A stretch of 64,000 nucleotides of DNA from Maribacter algicola (lineage in GTDB: Bacteria; Bacteroidota; Bacteroidia; Flavobacteriales; Flavobacteriaceae): assembly GCF_003933245.1 (NCBI RefSeq), contig NZ_QUSX01000001.1, positions 1,240,001 to 1,304,000 of the forward strand, given 5' to 3'. A program made the translations under genes and the position numbers. This document shows, piece by piece, positions 36,720 through 45,713 of the stretch. Within the stretch, counting starts at the first letter, position 1; each line of letters opens with the position of its first letter. A model generated the notes under the pieces. That model saw only the letters and a list, made by a program, of their open reading frames with translations, was not told where the DNA came from and made no database searches.

Positions 36720-37720
36720 TTACTATTCTCGGGCAATTTTGCTTTTCTGTTGAGGTACCGTAAGAAGGAGATTAGAAAGAAAAAGAGTATAAATACAATT
36801 GGCACAAGAACTATATTCTTTCCAAAAAATGACTTTCTAACTATTTGAGGCTTTCCAAAGTTGATGATACTGATAGGTTGCAACTGCTCTGCTAATTCCA
36901 GTTTTTTCGCTTCAATATCTCTTATAAGAATGTTCTTATATTGGAAAAGATCGGCAATATTAACTTGTTCCTGATTGTCCAAAATAATCCGTTCACTAGA
37001 AATGGGATTATTCCCCGAAGCCAGATTATTGGTATAATTGGTAACAATCCTATCGACCTGTTCCAATAATACTTGGTTTTGTTCGATTCTATTTTCTGCG
37101 TTATTTCTAGTTATTTGGAGGACATCGTCAAAGTAAGAATTGGAATTGATATAATCCATAACTTTTTTGGCAAACTCACTTCCCTTTTCCTTGTTTTTGT
37201 AGTAGAATGTAATCCGATGACTAAAAGAGCTTTTGTCCTCTAGCTCTGCCCTTAACAGATCCGCAATAGCATTGGTGTTTTCAAAATTCTGTAGTAGCTC
37301 CAGATATTGCATATCCGTTTCAGAGGTAACTTCCTCCATGGCCTTACCAACGGTGATCTCCAAACCTGAGAAATCAATATCCATTATTCCTATGGACTGA
37401 AAAAAACTAGTATCCTTTGCAGCAATATTTGATTGTAATTCGTCTATTACATCATACAAATAATTCTTACTGTTTAATTGGGGCTTTACAATAACCTCCG
37501 TCTTTAGTCTTTTTGAAACAATTTGGTTTAATCCATAGCCGACCGCCAATCCCAATAAAATTAAACCAATGAGTATAAAAGCATTTTTCTTTAAATAGAG
37601 AAAAACTCTCAGTATAAACCTGAAAATGGCATTAAATCCCCTGCCGATAAGCTGGAATAGCTGTCCCAAGTCGATTTCATCGGAACTGTCCTGATTTTTA
37701 ATTGATTGATTTTCCGCCAT
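36716..37720 (-). CDS. Wzz-like chain-length determinant protein
   Basis: 334 residues with the two-span Wzz topology: an N-terminal cytoplasmic tail, TM1 (about 48-68, NAFILIGLILLGLAVGYGL), a largely helical periplasmic domain, and TM2 near the C-terminus (about 303-325), ending in a basic tail. Wzz proteins set the modal length of Wzy-made polymers. No C-terminal tyrosine kinase domain is present, so it is not a full Wzc. It lies two bases after the DUF6909 gene and overlaps rfbB. Confidence 0.82.
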   Translation of the reverse strand: MAENQSIKNQDSSDEIDLGQLFQLIGRGFNAIFRFILRVFLYLKKNAFILIGLILLGLAVGYGLNQIVSKRLKTEVIVKPQLNSKNYLYDVIDELQSNIAAKDTSFFQSIGIMDIDFSGLEITVGKAMEEVTSETDMQYLELLQNFENTNAIADLLRAELEDKSSFSHRITFYYKNKEKGSEFAKKVMDYINSNSYFDDVLQITRNNAENRIEQNQVLLEQVDRIVTNYTNNLASGNNPISSERIILDNQEQVNIADLFQYKNILIRDIEAKKLELAEQLQPISIINFGKPQIVRKSFFGKNIVLVPIVFILFFFLISFLRYLNRKAKLPENSK

Positions 37721-37721
37721 G

Positions 37722-39401
37722 TTATGAGTAAAATATTTGTTTTAAAATACGATCTGTAATCAAATAGGTGGGCTTTACGCCCGTTGTACCCAATCCTCCC
37801 GAAGCCAAAGTACTGCCAGTTTCCAAAGGATTGTCCGATGCATAATAGGCATATCGCACCTTCACATCTTCCCGTATACTTTTTCTAATTTTCGAGGCAG
37901 ATTGTATCGCTTTTTGATAGTGCACCCCTTCCATTTCCAATCCTATTACGTTCCAAGTGGATTCATGAAAAAACTTCAGTATATCCTTATTCTGGAGCGA
38001 AGTCCCTAAAACGGTTACCATGGCTCCTTCAAAAACTTTAAGACCGTTTCCTTTGAAATCTTCGCTGCACAGTTCGTTGTTAAAAGGATAGTTGTCCGCC
38101 GTTCCCTCAAAAATATGTGCCGAAGGAATCATAATGTCTCCTTTGCCTCCTTCCAATATCCCGGCCTTTCCCATAATGGAGACTGATACTACATTTAAGA
38201 AAACCTCCCTCTCCTCCTTTTCATATGGCTTAAGAAACTCATCGATAGTTTCAAAGGCCTGCTCCCCAAAGGCATAGTCCATTACAAATATAACAGGTTT
38301 TTCTTCTTCACCTGTACTTGGGAAATTATAGCAGCATACGTTTTTATTGAACCTCCCCGTATCAAATATTTGTACATCAATATTGGTACCCGAGGAATCC
38401 TCAATGGATATCATGCCATTGGCCTCTGCAAATTCCCGCACCTTTAATCGCAAGTCTTCACTGCCCGATGCGCTCAAGGCTTCATAAATTTCCAGCTTGT
38501 TCGCATTGGGAAAATCATCTTTTAGTGCATGGGTTGCAAAAAAAGAATTCATGACACTATGCATATTAGCGGAGATTATATGGATAGGCCTTTCCAATAG
38601 ACCATGTTCTTCCAAAATCGCTTTTATGTGGTTGGCCCAACGTTCCCCATGAATGTGATGTCCCAATCGCTCCCTTAACAAAGTACTAAATGTAATGGAG
38701 CGCTTTTCTCCTGTCAATTCCTCTTCAATTGCCAATTTTCCCAACCAATATACAATGCGTAAAAATCGCTCTGGGTTGGTTTCCGTTGCCAATTTATTGT
38801 AAACATTCAATACTTCTCCAAAGGACCTTCCCAAAATATTTGCCGTATGTATCAAAGCAATTTCCTTTTCGGATTGTTCCAGCTCTGTCTTTTTCAGGGA
38901 GGCTTCCAGCTTTGTCCAATCCCTAATGGTTTTATTGGAATCAGGAATCAAGACCTTATTACATATTTTTTCGGATTCGATGAACAAAAATGTTAAATGG
39001 GTCAGAATATCATAGATATCCGATCTGCCACGTGTAATCTCAATGTTCATTTGTTCGTCATCGATACGGTAACAATTCCGTCTTCTTTTTGGGGGAATAA
39101 TGGGGTCTATATGGGAAATTCCATAACCCTCGTCAGAAGTTAGATTGATAAACCTACATTGCTCTATGCCCTCTGGCAGTCTTTCCAAAACGTACAAAAG
39201 ACCGTTGAGCTCCGCCTTTTCCTCCCCTAGTGATCCGTAAATTTCTGGTCGTAAAAGTAAAAGAGCATTTTTTAAGGCTTCGCCAGATACACCGGTGGGT
39301 TTATAAAAGCCTCTATTAAAAAGGTGCCGCATGGTAATGTACATGCGTTCAATAGCATTGGTAGATTCCTGTGCCCTGGTAGTTGTAACTGTTTTACCCA
39401 T
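37722..39401 (-). CDS. DUF6909 family protein, nucleoside-phosphorylase-like C-terminus
   Basis: 559 residues, cytoplasmic, no signal peptide, matching a flavobacterial DUF6909 family of unknown function. The C-terminal third contains GKAGILEGGKGDIMIPSA, then VTVLGTSLQNKD and IGLEMEGVHY. That order resembles purine nucleoside/uridine phosphorylase enzymes, where a 'gD-hhhP' segment and a MEG/MES motif bind the nucleoside. This resemblance is my reading by eye. A TAGTTTTG -7 box lies 13 bases upstream of the start. It precedes wzz by two bases, so it may be transcribed into the polysaccharide operon. Confidence 0.7.
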   Translation of the reverse strand: MGKTVTTTRAQESTNAIERMYITMRHLFNRGFYKPTGVSGEALKNALLLLRPEIYGSLGEEKAELNGLLYVLERLPEGIEQCRFINLTSDEGYGISHIDPIIPPKRRRNCYRIDDEQMNIEITRGRSDIYDILTHLTFLFIESEKICNKVLIPDSNKTIRDWTKLEASLKKTELEQSEKEIALIHTANILGRSFGEVLNVYNKLATETNPERFLRIVYWLGKLAIEEELTGEKRSITFSTLLRERLGHHIHGERWANHIKAILEEHGLLERPIHIISANMHSVMNSFFATHALKDDFPNANKLEIYEALSASGSEDLRLKVREFAEANGMISIEDSSGTNIDVQIFDTGRFNKNVCCYNFPSTGEEEKPVIFVMDYAFGEQAFETIDEFLKPYEKEEREVFLNVVSVSIMGKAGILEGGKGDIMIPSAHIFEGTADNYPFNNELCSEDFKGNGLKVFEGAMVTVLGTSLQNKDILKFFHESTWNVIGLEMEGVHYQKAIQSASKIRKSIREDVKVRYAYYASDNPLETGSTLASGGLGTTGVKPTYLITDRILKQIFYS

Positions 39402-39414
39402 AAAAGATTTCCCG

Positions 39415-39422
39415 CAAAACTA
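39415..39422 (-). promoter_or_regulatory. candidate -7 box for DUF6909-wzz operon
   Basis: The minus strand reads TAGTTTTG (TAnnTTTG), 13 bases before the DUF6909 ATG. No properly spaced -33 TTG was found. Confidence 0.4.
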
Positions 39423-39453
39423 CGATTATTATTTGTATAGATCTCCTGTCTTG

Positions 39454-40950
39454 TCAAGCGATAAATTCCTTTAATTTGTCGGCGACACTTCTGTCATTAG
39501 ACAATCTTTGGACCTTGTTTTGACCTCCCAGCTTGCCAATGGACTTCATGTAATCCATAAATCCATTTTTCCTGATCAGGGTTATTTTCAAGGGCTGAAG
39601 GACCTTACCTTCTATCAAATCGAAATAATAGCTGTTTTGTTTTTGTAATGCTTGGTCCAAAGTTTTCTTGAAGGTTTCCATATCCGAAGGTTCCCTTTCA
39701 AATTCAACGAACCATTCATGATAAGGCAACTCCTCATTTTCAGGTGTGATTTGTGGTGCTACCGTAAACTCGTTTGTTTTGGCATCCGTAGCACTTGTGG
39801 CCATGAGCATAGCTTCTTCTACTTCCTTGGCTATCACATGCTCACCAAAGGCCGAAATAAAGTGTTTAATCCGTCCCGAAACGATTACTTTATAAGGGTC
39901 CAAGGAAACAAACCGAACGGTATCCCCAAGATTATACGCCCAAAGTCCTGCATTCGTGGTTATAATCATCACATAGTCCACATGCAATGCTACCTCCCTT
40001 ATGGTCAACCTTTTCCTTTCCTCATTATAGAATTCATCTGCCCTAACAAACTCGTAGAAAATACCATGGTCCAAGAGCAGCAACATACCTTTATCCTTCT
40101 GGGAATTCTGATAGGCAAAAAACCCTTCACTGGCCGGAAAGAGCTCAATACTGGCAACTTTTCGGCCAATCAACTCCTCAAACTTCTTTCTGTAGGGTTC
40201 GTAGTTGACACCGCCGTAAATGAATAGTTCAAAATTAGGGAACAGCTCCCCAATATTCCGATTGGTTTTTTCTTTGAGCCTCTCAAAATACATTTGTACC
40301 CATGAGGGTATACCTGCAATTACGGTCATATCCTCGTGCATGGTTTCGGTTACGATCGTATTCACTTTGGTCTCCCAATCCTCAATGCAATTGGTCTCCC
40401 AACTTGGCAGTCTGTTCTTTTGGAGATAATTGGGCACATAGTGGGCGGAAATGCCGGAAAGCCTACCCAATTTTATCCCGTTCTTTTCCGTAAGTTCAGG
40501 GCTTCCCTGTAAGAAAATCATTTTTCCGTCCACAAAATCGGCCCTACCCGTTTCATCGATATAACTGAGAATGGCATTTCTGGACGCTTCCACTTGATTC
40601 TTGATGGATTCCTTGGTGATTGGAATATATTTGGCTCCCGAGGTTGTACCGGATGTCTTTGCAAAATATAGTGGTTTGCCGGGCCATAAAATATCTGCCT
40701 CTCCATTAACCATTCTCGTAATATAGGATTTTAGTTCTTCGTAATCCCTAACTGGTACCCTTTCAGAAAAGTCTTTATACGTGTGGATGTTGCTAAAATC
40801 GTGGTCCAGTCCAAATCTGGTTCCAGCCCCTTTGCCTATAAGCTCCTTGAAAACCCTGTTTTGGGTTACATCTGGCTTGCGGACCCACTTATTGGTCTTA
40901 GCCACTATTCTTTTGGCGAAAATCTTGGCGGCAAAGGCTTTTAACGACAT
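39454..40950 (-). CDS. GH3-like adenylate-forming enzyme
   Basis: 498 residues of the GH3 auxin-responsive promoter family: AMP-binding signature KTSGTTSGAKYIPIT, central SPELTEKNGIKLGRLSG, AGIPSWVQMYFERL and YNLGDTVRFVS. Plant GH3 enzymes conjugate acyl acids to amino acids; the bacterial members, frequent in Bacteroidota, have no established substrate. Cytoplasmic. The start lies five bases after the M23 peptidase gene, with which it forms an apparent operon. The reason for that pairing is unknown. Confidence 0.9.
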   Translation of the reverse strand: MSLKAFAAKIFAKRIVAKTNKWVRKPDVTQNRVFKELIGKGAGTRFGLDHDFSNIHTYKDFSERVPVRDYEELKSYITRMVNGEADILWPGKPLYFAKTSGTTSGAKYIPITKESIKNQVEASRNAILSYIDETGRADFVDGKMIFLQGSPELTEKNGIKLGRLSGISAHYVPNYLQKNRLPSWETNCIEDWETKVNTIVTETMHEDMTVIAGIPSWVQMYFERLKEKTNRNIGELFPNFELFIYGGVNYEPYRKKFEELIGRKVASIELFPASEGFFAYQNSQKDKGMLLLLDHGIFYEFVRADEFYNEERKRLTIREVALHVDYVMIITTNAGLWAYNLGDTVRFVSLDPYKVIVSGRIKHFISAFGEHVIAKEVEEAMLMATSATDAKTNEFTVAPQITPENEELPYHEWFVEFEREPSDMETFKKTLDQALQKQNSYYFDLIEGKVLQPLKITLIRKNGFMDYMKSIGKLGGQNKVQRLSNDRSVADKLKEFIA

Positions 40951-40955
40951 GTCAT

Positions 40956-41825
40956 TTAATTAAAATCGATAAAATTTTGGGGGTCTACGGGATTTCCGTC
41001 ATCCCAAAGTTCAAAATGTAAATGAGGGCCTGTGGTCAATTCACCGGTATTTCCAACAGATGCTATGACCTCACCGCCCCGCACGACCGCTCCCTGAAAT
41101 TTTGCCAAGGATCCGTTATGCTTGTATACACTTAAAAGACCATCCTTATGTTCCAAAATAATGACATAACCGGTGTCTGCGGTCCATTCTGAAAAAATAA
41201 CGGTACCATTCGCCACAGCTTTTACCGGCGTATCCATAGGGGCAGTGATGTCCACCGCATAATGCTTACTTTCTAGGTCATAACCCATGGATACGGTCCC
41301 TGTTACAGGAGGAAATAGCACCAAATTTTTCCTGTCCGTATCCCTCTCAAAAAGGTTGTATTTGTCTTCCAAGGCAACCTCTGCCCTTAAAAGGGAATCT
41401 TCGCGTGTGGGTGTCAAATCAACGGAGGAAGGATCTATCTTGAATTGTTCGAACAAAGAATCCCTATTGATTTCGTTGTTTTCAATATCGCCCTTCAAGA
41501 CCATTCTGATGTTGTCCAAATACCTATTGGTATAATTTAGGGTCCTTACCAACGAATCCGTCTTGTAAGTAAGTTCCGTTGCTTGTCTCTTCAACGCAGT
41601 GGATGAATATCCGGGGATATACTCCCGTAAGGGTGTAAATGCGATGAGAAGTATGGTGAGACCAATAAGTACTATCATAAAAAGGGAACCCGTTACAAAT
41701 ACGTTCAAACGGCTGAGCTTGAAAGATATCTTTTCCTCAAAAGTACTTTCGTTCAGTATCACCAAACGGTACTTATGGAGCAACTTTCGCTTTATTTCCT
41801 TTCTTCTTTTTACTTTTTTGGCCAT
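40956..41825 (-). CDS. M23 family peptidase (murein endopeptidase), membrane anchored
   Basis: 289 residues. A basic cytoplasmic tail, one membrane span (about 43-63), a helical/coiled region (about 75-160), then the LytM/M23 domain. Zinc ligands His188 and Asp192 (HxxxD) and the HxH motif His268/His270 (GPHLHFELW) are all present, so it should be active on peptidoglycan cross-bridges. The membrane-coil-M23 layout is like that of EnvC/NlpD- or MepM-related cell-division or elongation hydrolases. The TATCTTTG -7-like box ends five bases before the ATG, implying an almost leaderless mRNA. Confidence 0.92.
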   Translation of the reverse strand: MAKKVKRRKEIKRKLLHKYRLVILNESTFEEKISFKLSRLNVFVTGSLFMIVLIGLTILLIAFTPLREYIPGYSSTALKRQATELTYKTDSLVRTLNYTNRYLDNIRMVLKGDIENNEINRDSLFEQFKIDPSSVDLTPTREDSLLRAEVALEDKYNLFERDTDRKNLVLFPPVTGTVSMGYDLESKHYAVDITAPMDTPVKAVANGTVIFSEWTADTGYVIILEHKDGLLSVYKHNGSLAKFQGAVVRGGEVIASVGNTGELTTGPHLHFELWDDGNPVDPQNFIDFN

Positions 41826-41830
41826 CTGAA

Positions 41831-41838
41831 CAAAGATA
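41831..41838 (-). promoter_or_regulatory. candidate -7 box for M23-GH3 operon
   Basis: The minus strand reads TATCTTTG (TAnnTTTG) with only five bases to the M23 start codon. No -33 TTG at the expected distance. Confidence 0.4.
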
Positions 41839-41983
41839 AACTTAGAAATGTAAACTATTGCGAGAACTTCTAAAAATAAGCGATGCGTAAAACATGCAAC
41901 TAAAAACTTTCCATGATTCCGGCCCTAATTTTACCTATTATTGGGTTAACGTTAATATTCTAGTTAGGTAAACTTGTTTTTAT

Positions 41984-41991
41984 TACATTTG
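41984..41991 (+). promoter_or_regulatory. candidate -7 box for tatA
   Basis: TACATTTG matches TAnnTTTG and lies 24 bases before the tatA ATG at 42016. No clear -33 element. Confidence 0.4.
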
Positions 41992-42015
41992 TTATTCCAT
42001 TAAATACTTTGTATT

Positions 42016-42201
42016 ATGACGTTAGCGAATATTTTTTTAGCAATAGGCCCTTGGCAGATAGCAATAGTGGTTTTGGTAGTTCTTTTGCTTTTTGGAGGGA
42101 AAAAAATTCCAGAGCTTATGCGCGGCCTTGGCAGCGGAATAAAGGAATTTAAGGACGCTTCCAAAGAGGACGAGTCCCCTGAAAAAGAAAAAAAAGAATA
42201 A
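42016..42201 (+). CDS. tatA: Sec-independent protein translocase TatA
   Basis: 61 residues: one N-terminal membrane helix, the [21 protein letters not shown] hinge and amphipathic helix that define TatA/TatE, and an acidic-basic C-terminal tail. TatA oligomers form the twin-arginine protein-conducting path with TatC. No tatC neighbour is visible. The gene has its own -7 box and a strong terminator, so it is monocistronic. Confidence 0.95.
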   Translation: MTLANIFLAIGPWQIAIVVLVVLLLFGGKKIPELMRGLGSGIKEFKDASKEDESPEKEKKE

Positions 42202-42221
42202 GGATATAATTATATAGTTTG

Positions 42222-42257
42222 AAAAGGCGTTAACCGGATGTGGCTAACGCCTTTTTT
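42222..42257 (+). terminator. terminator after tatA
   Basis: Arms AAAAGGCGTTA and TAACGCCTTTT around a 12-base centre (with CC/GG able to extend the stem), followed by further T residues. It begins 20 bases after the tatA stop. Confidence 0.85.
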
Positions 42258-42379
42258 GTTTAACTTTCTTTATTGCGTTTTTTTCTTCAAACCCCTTTTG
42301 ACCCAAGCAAATATTACTGCTACACGACAAAAAACACCCCTTTCACAACAAAAAATAATTCATTAAGGGCTTTAAAAGT

Positions 42380-42446
42380 ATTTTCGAAAATAAATCTGTC
42401 CAAAAACTGTTATTAGTCAACTAGTTGGAGTAAGATTTTCGAAAAT
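42380..42446. promoter_or_regulatory. twin ATTTTCGAAAAT palindromes upstream of ompA-like gene
   Basis: The 12-bp perfect palindrome ATTTTCGAAAAT occurs at 42380-42391 and again at 42435-42446, centres 55 bases apart, the second only 12 bases before the ATG at 42459. Two identical dyads in front of one gene suggest a cooperative operator; the binding factor is unknown. Confidence 0.5.
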
Positions 42447-42458
42447 GATTTTTAAGGC

Positions 42459-45209
42459 ATGAAACATATTTTTCCTTTTTGTTTATTTTTTATGTCCCTA
42501 TCCATAGGTGCCCAAGATCTTCAGACTGATCTGGCATCATCGGCTTTGGGGGCTCCCAGGAATACATCAAATCAGGCATATTCCGTGGATAGAACGGACG
42601 ATGAAGGGTTTTTCAATGCTACAAGGACAAACAATATTCCACAAAGAACCCTAACCGATATCGATGGGTTTACCGATGGCTATTATGTGATTGCAGGTGT
42701 TTTCAGCAAGGACAACAAACTTGATAAACAAGTAAAGAAACTCAATAAAAAAGGCTTCAACGCCGGATATATTAAAAATCCCAAAAACAAACTTTATTAC
42801 TTATATCTAAACCACTATAGATCCTGGCAAACAGCGATTGCCGATTGTAAGTCCAATTTTGACGGACAGTACGAAGATGACGTTTGGATTTTGAACATGG
42901 TAATCGACAACTCATTTGACAATAGTATAATTGCTAGTGAAAAAGACCTTTTGGAAAATAGGTTGCCCCAAGACGGTAACATTATCTACTCCGAAGTTGT
43001 GACCAATGATGCAGACGGAAAAGCCACTGCTGTATATTATACCAAACAGAACAATACTACAGCTTACCAAGAGGCTGCCAGCGGTTTTGAAGAAAGCGGA
43101 ATTGCCAGTGCTGGTAAAAGTTCTTCCCTAAACAAAGGAAACGCCTCGCAACAAAAGGAACTAAACAATAACATTTTGGTAAGACCTCTTGAACCAGAGG
43201 ACGTTACTTATGAAATGATACAAGAGCAGGTGGGGAATGCGAATTTAGTTGAAGCTGTAGAACCATTACAAGATAATCCTGGGACAAAATCCATAGAATC
43301 CGACCCCAACAAAAGTATGATTATAAAAAGGGCCGATGCCTATTTCGATAAAATGTGGTATTCCGAAGCTGCAAAATTATACGAAACGGCTTTGGACAAT
43401 AATAAGGTAAACCAATCTTATGAGGTACTACAAAAAATTGCGGACGCTCATTATTTCAATACAAACATGGAGCAGGCCTATAAATGGTATAATGCCATGT
43501 ATGAAACTTATGGGGATCAAATGTCTGCCGATAATATTTTTAGGTATGCCCATTCATTAAAGGGAACTGGAAAGTATGCCAGATCTAAAAGGTTAATGCG
43601 CCTTTACAACAAGAAATATGAAGCCCAACTTGGCGATTATAACAGATCAAATGAACAAAGGGAAGAATTGTTGGATCGCCTATTAAACTCTAAGGACAAG
43701 TTCGACATAAGGAATCTTGAAATCAATTCAGAATATAGCGAATTTTCCCCTGCGTTTTTTGAGCAGGACAAGGTTGTTTTCGCCTCTGCTAAGGATTCGT
43801 CCGTATATACTACCAGACTTTATAAATGGGACAACCAGCCCTATTTGGACCTTTACACGGCAAAGTTGAACGAAGAGTCGCAAGAATTGCGCGATGCCAT
43901 TAAGTTCAGCAAGAAAATCAATACCAAATACCATGAGGCCGCAGTTACCTTTACGCCAGATAACAATACCATGTTCTTTACAAGGAACAATTATGGCAAA
44001 AAGCTTCGAAGGGACAGTAAGGGTATCAACCATCTAAAAATCTATAAATCGGTCAAGGTCGATGGTGAGTGGGCCGAAGCTACCGAAGTACCTTTCAACA
44101 GCGACTCCTATTCAACAGGTCACCCAGTGCTTAGTCCGGATGGCAAGAAAATGTATTTCGTGTCAGATATGCCTGGAAGCATCGGTGAAACGGATATATT
44201 CGTAGTGGACCTCAAGGAGGACGGCTCCTTCTCGGAACCTAGAAACTTAGGTCCTGGCATTAATACGGCAAAACGGGAGATGTTCCCCTTCGTGAATGGG
44301 GAAAAACTATACTTTTCTTCGGATGGCTATGTAGGCATGGGCGGTTTGGACGTATATGAGGCGGCCTTTAACGAGGATGGCGGTTTTATGGAAGTAAAAA
44401 ACATGGGTAAACCTATTAATAGCAATAAGGACGATTTCTCATATATTGTAAACGAGGAAAAACAGATGGGCTATTTTGCATCCAATAGGGATGGAGGTAA
44501 AGGATTTGACGATATCTATTCCTTTAAAACCCTAAATATAGAGGAAATTCCGGTCGTGAAAAATGCGATTGCCGGTATCGTAACTGAGTTGGTAACCGGC
44601 GATGTTATGCCAAGGGCGCTAGTGGAATTATTGGATGAGAACAATATTAAATTGAAGGAGGTCGAAGCAGGTGAAGATGGAAGCTTCATGTTCGAAGACC
44701 TAGATGCCAATACAAAATATACCCTTAAAACGACCCGCAATTCCTATTTTGATTATGAAACGGAAGTTGCCACAACGGATAACGATACTATAAACGTGGA
44801 CATTCAAATGAGAAAGCTCAAGGAAATGATCGCCGTTGAAGACGGTATTCGAAAGCTTAAGACGGAAATGATCCATTTTGATTTTGATAAATCCTACATA
44901 CGTACTGATGCGGCCAAAGAACTGGATAAGCTAATAAGCGTCATGAACGAATATCCACAGATGGTCATCAAGATAGAATCCCATACCGACTCCAGGGGTA
45001 GCGATGTGTACAACAAATACCTCTCGGATAGAAGGGCCAAGTCCACTAGGGAATATATCATTTCCAAAGGAATTGCACCGGAAAGAATCCAAAGTGCCAT
45101 AGGGTACGGTGAGGAAAGACTGCTCAACGAATGTAATGGCAGTGTACACTGCACGGAGGAAAAGCATTATTTAAACCGTAGATCGGAATTTATAATTGTA
45201 GACATGTAA
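42459..45209 (+). CDS. OmpA-family protein with SPOR-like, TPR and PD40 regions
   Basis: 916 residues. Signal peptide (1-18, ending GAQ); SPOR-like domain (about 70-150, GYYVIAGVFSKDNKLDKQVKKL); TPR-like helices (about 285-400); WD40-like PD40 beta-propeller repeats (about 430-700, for example GHPVLSPDGKKMYFVSDMPG and NGEKLYFSSDG); a carboxypeptidase-regulatory-like fold (about 705-790); a C-terminal OmpA/MotB peptidoglycan-binding domain (about 805-916, with HTDSRGSDVYNKYLSDRRA). This layout resembles PorE-like envelope anchors and large flavobacterial OmpA proteins near T9SS genes. It probably links outer membrane machinery to peptidoglycan. Twin dyads lie upstream; a terminator follows. 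Confidence 0.88.
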   Translation: MKHIFPFCLFFMSLSIGAQDLQTDLASSALGAPRNTSNQAYSVDRTDDEGFFNATRTNNIPQRTLTDIDGFTDGYYVIAGVFSKDNKLDKQVKKLNKKGFNAGYIKNPKNKLYYLYLNHYRSWQTAIADCKSNFDGQYEDDVWILNMVIDNSFDNSIIASEKDLLENRLPQDGNIIYSEVVTNDADGKATAVYYTKQNNTTAYQEAASGFEESGIASAGKSSSLNKGNASQQKELNNNILVRPLEPEDVTYEMIQEQVGNANLVEAVEPLQDNPGTKSIESDPNKSMIIKRADAYFDKMWYSEAAKLYETALDNNKVNQSYEVLQKIADAHYFNTNMEQAYKWYNAMYETYGDQMSADNIFRYAHSLKGTGKYARSKRLMRLYNKKYEAQLGDYNRSNEQREELLDRLLNSKDKFDIRNLEINSEYSEFSPAFFEQDKVVFASAKDSSVYTTRLYKWDNQPYLDLYTAKLNEESQELRDAIKFSKKINTKYHEAAVTFTPDNNTMFFTRNNYGKKLRRDSKGINHLKIYKSVKVDGEWAEATEVPFNSDSYSTGHPVLSPDGKKMYFVSDMPGSIGETDIFVVDLKEDGSFSEPRNLGPGINTAKREMFPFVNGEKLYFSSDGYVGMGGLDVYEAAFNEDGGFMEVKNMGKPINSNKDDFSYIVNEEKQMGYFASNRDGGKGFDDIYSFKTLNIEEIPVVKNAIAGIVTELVTGDVMPRALVELLDENNIKLKEVEAGEDGSFMFEDLDANTKYTLKTTRNSYFDYETEVATTDNDTINVDIQMRKLKEMIAVEDGIRKLKTEMIHFDFDKSYIRTDAAKELDKLISVMNEYPQMVIKIESHTDSRGSDVYNKYLSDRRAKSTREYIISKGIAPERIQSAIGYGEERLLNECNGSVHCTEEKHYLNRRSEFIIVDM

Positions 45210-45236
45210 TACCATAAACATATTTGATTTAAAAAT

Positions 45237-45268
45237 GGGGCCGGTTTTCTAAAAACTGGTCCCTTTTT
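45237..45268 (+). terminator. terminator after ompA-like gene
   Basis: Stem ggggccggtttt paired with aaaactggtccc (one G-T pair) and a T tract, starting 28 bases after the stop codon. Confidence 0.8.
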
Positions 45269-45459
45269 CTATGCACTTATGATAAACCAATAAGTGTTTT
45301 GTTTAGAGTCGTTTTCGATTGAACGTTAAAATTGACCCTTTATCGATTTTATAAAATATCCTTCTTTTTTGAAAGAATTTATGATCCGTTAATCTAATCT
45401 TTTTAGAAATGTGCTTTCTGTTTTCGAAGTTTGGCACTGTAACTTAAAAAACTATGATT

Positions 45460-45636
45460 ATGGGGAATCTTTTACTTATCAAGGAAATTTATATTGAAGC
45501 CTTTAGAAATTGGAAAAGTTATATTCTGGAAAACTATTTCAAAATTTTTTCATGGGCATGCTTTATACTAATTGCATTGGCGGCGTATGCACTAATATTT
45601 AGAATATCAACAGGTTTTTCGTTTAGTAATCTTTAA
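45460..45636 (+). CDS. small membrane protein, probable DUF6747
   Basis: 58 residues from the ATG at 45460 (an ATG two codons earlier at 45454 is also possible). Amphipathic opening LLLIKEIYIEAFRNW, one hydrophobic helix (FSWACFILIALAAYALIFRI) and a short tail ending in Ser-Phe-Ser-Asn-Leu. It resembles the flavobacterial DUF6747 small proteins; the match is from memory of the family's KEIY...YALIFR pattern. No function known. It sits alone between two terminators, so it is an independent transcript. Confidence 0.65.
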   Translation: MGNLLLIKEIYIEAFRNWKSYILENYFKIFSWACFILIALAAYALIFRISTGFSFSNL

Positions 45637-45662
45637 ACTAAATAACTAATTTATATCCGTAA

Positions 45663-45694
45663 AAAAGGGCCCGCTTATCGTGGGCCCTTTTATT
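45663..45694. terminator. bidirectional terminator, small ORF / DUF4837
   Basis: Arms AAAAGGGCCC (45663-45672) and GGGCCCTTTT (45682-45691), loop of nine bases, with A and T tracts on both sides. Serves both convergent genes. Confidence 0.85.
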
Positions 45695-45713
45695 GTAATA
45701 CCAGATTAATCTA

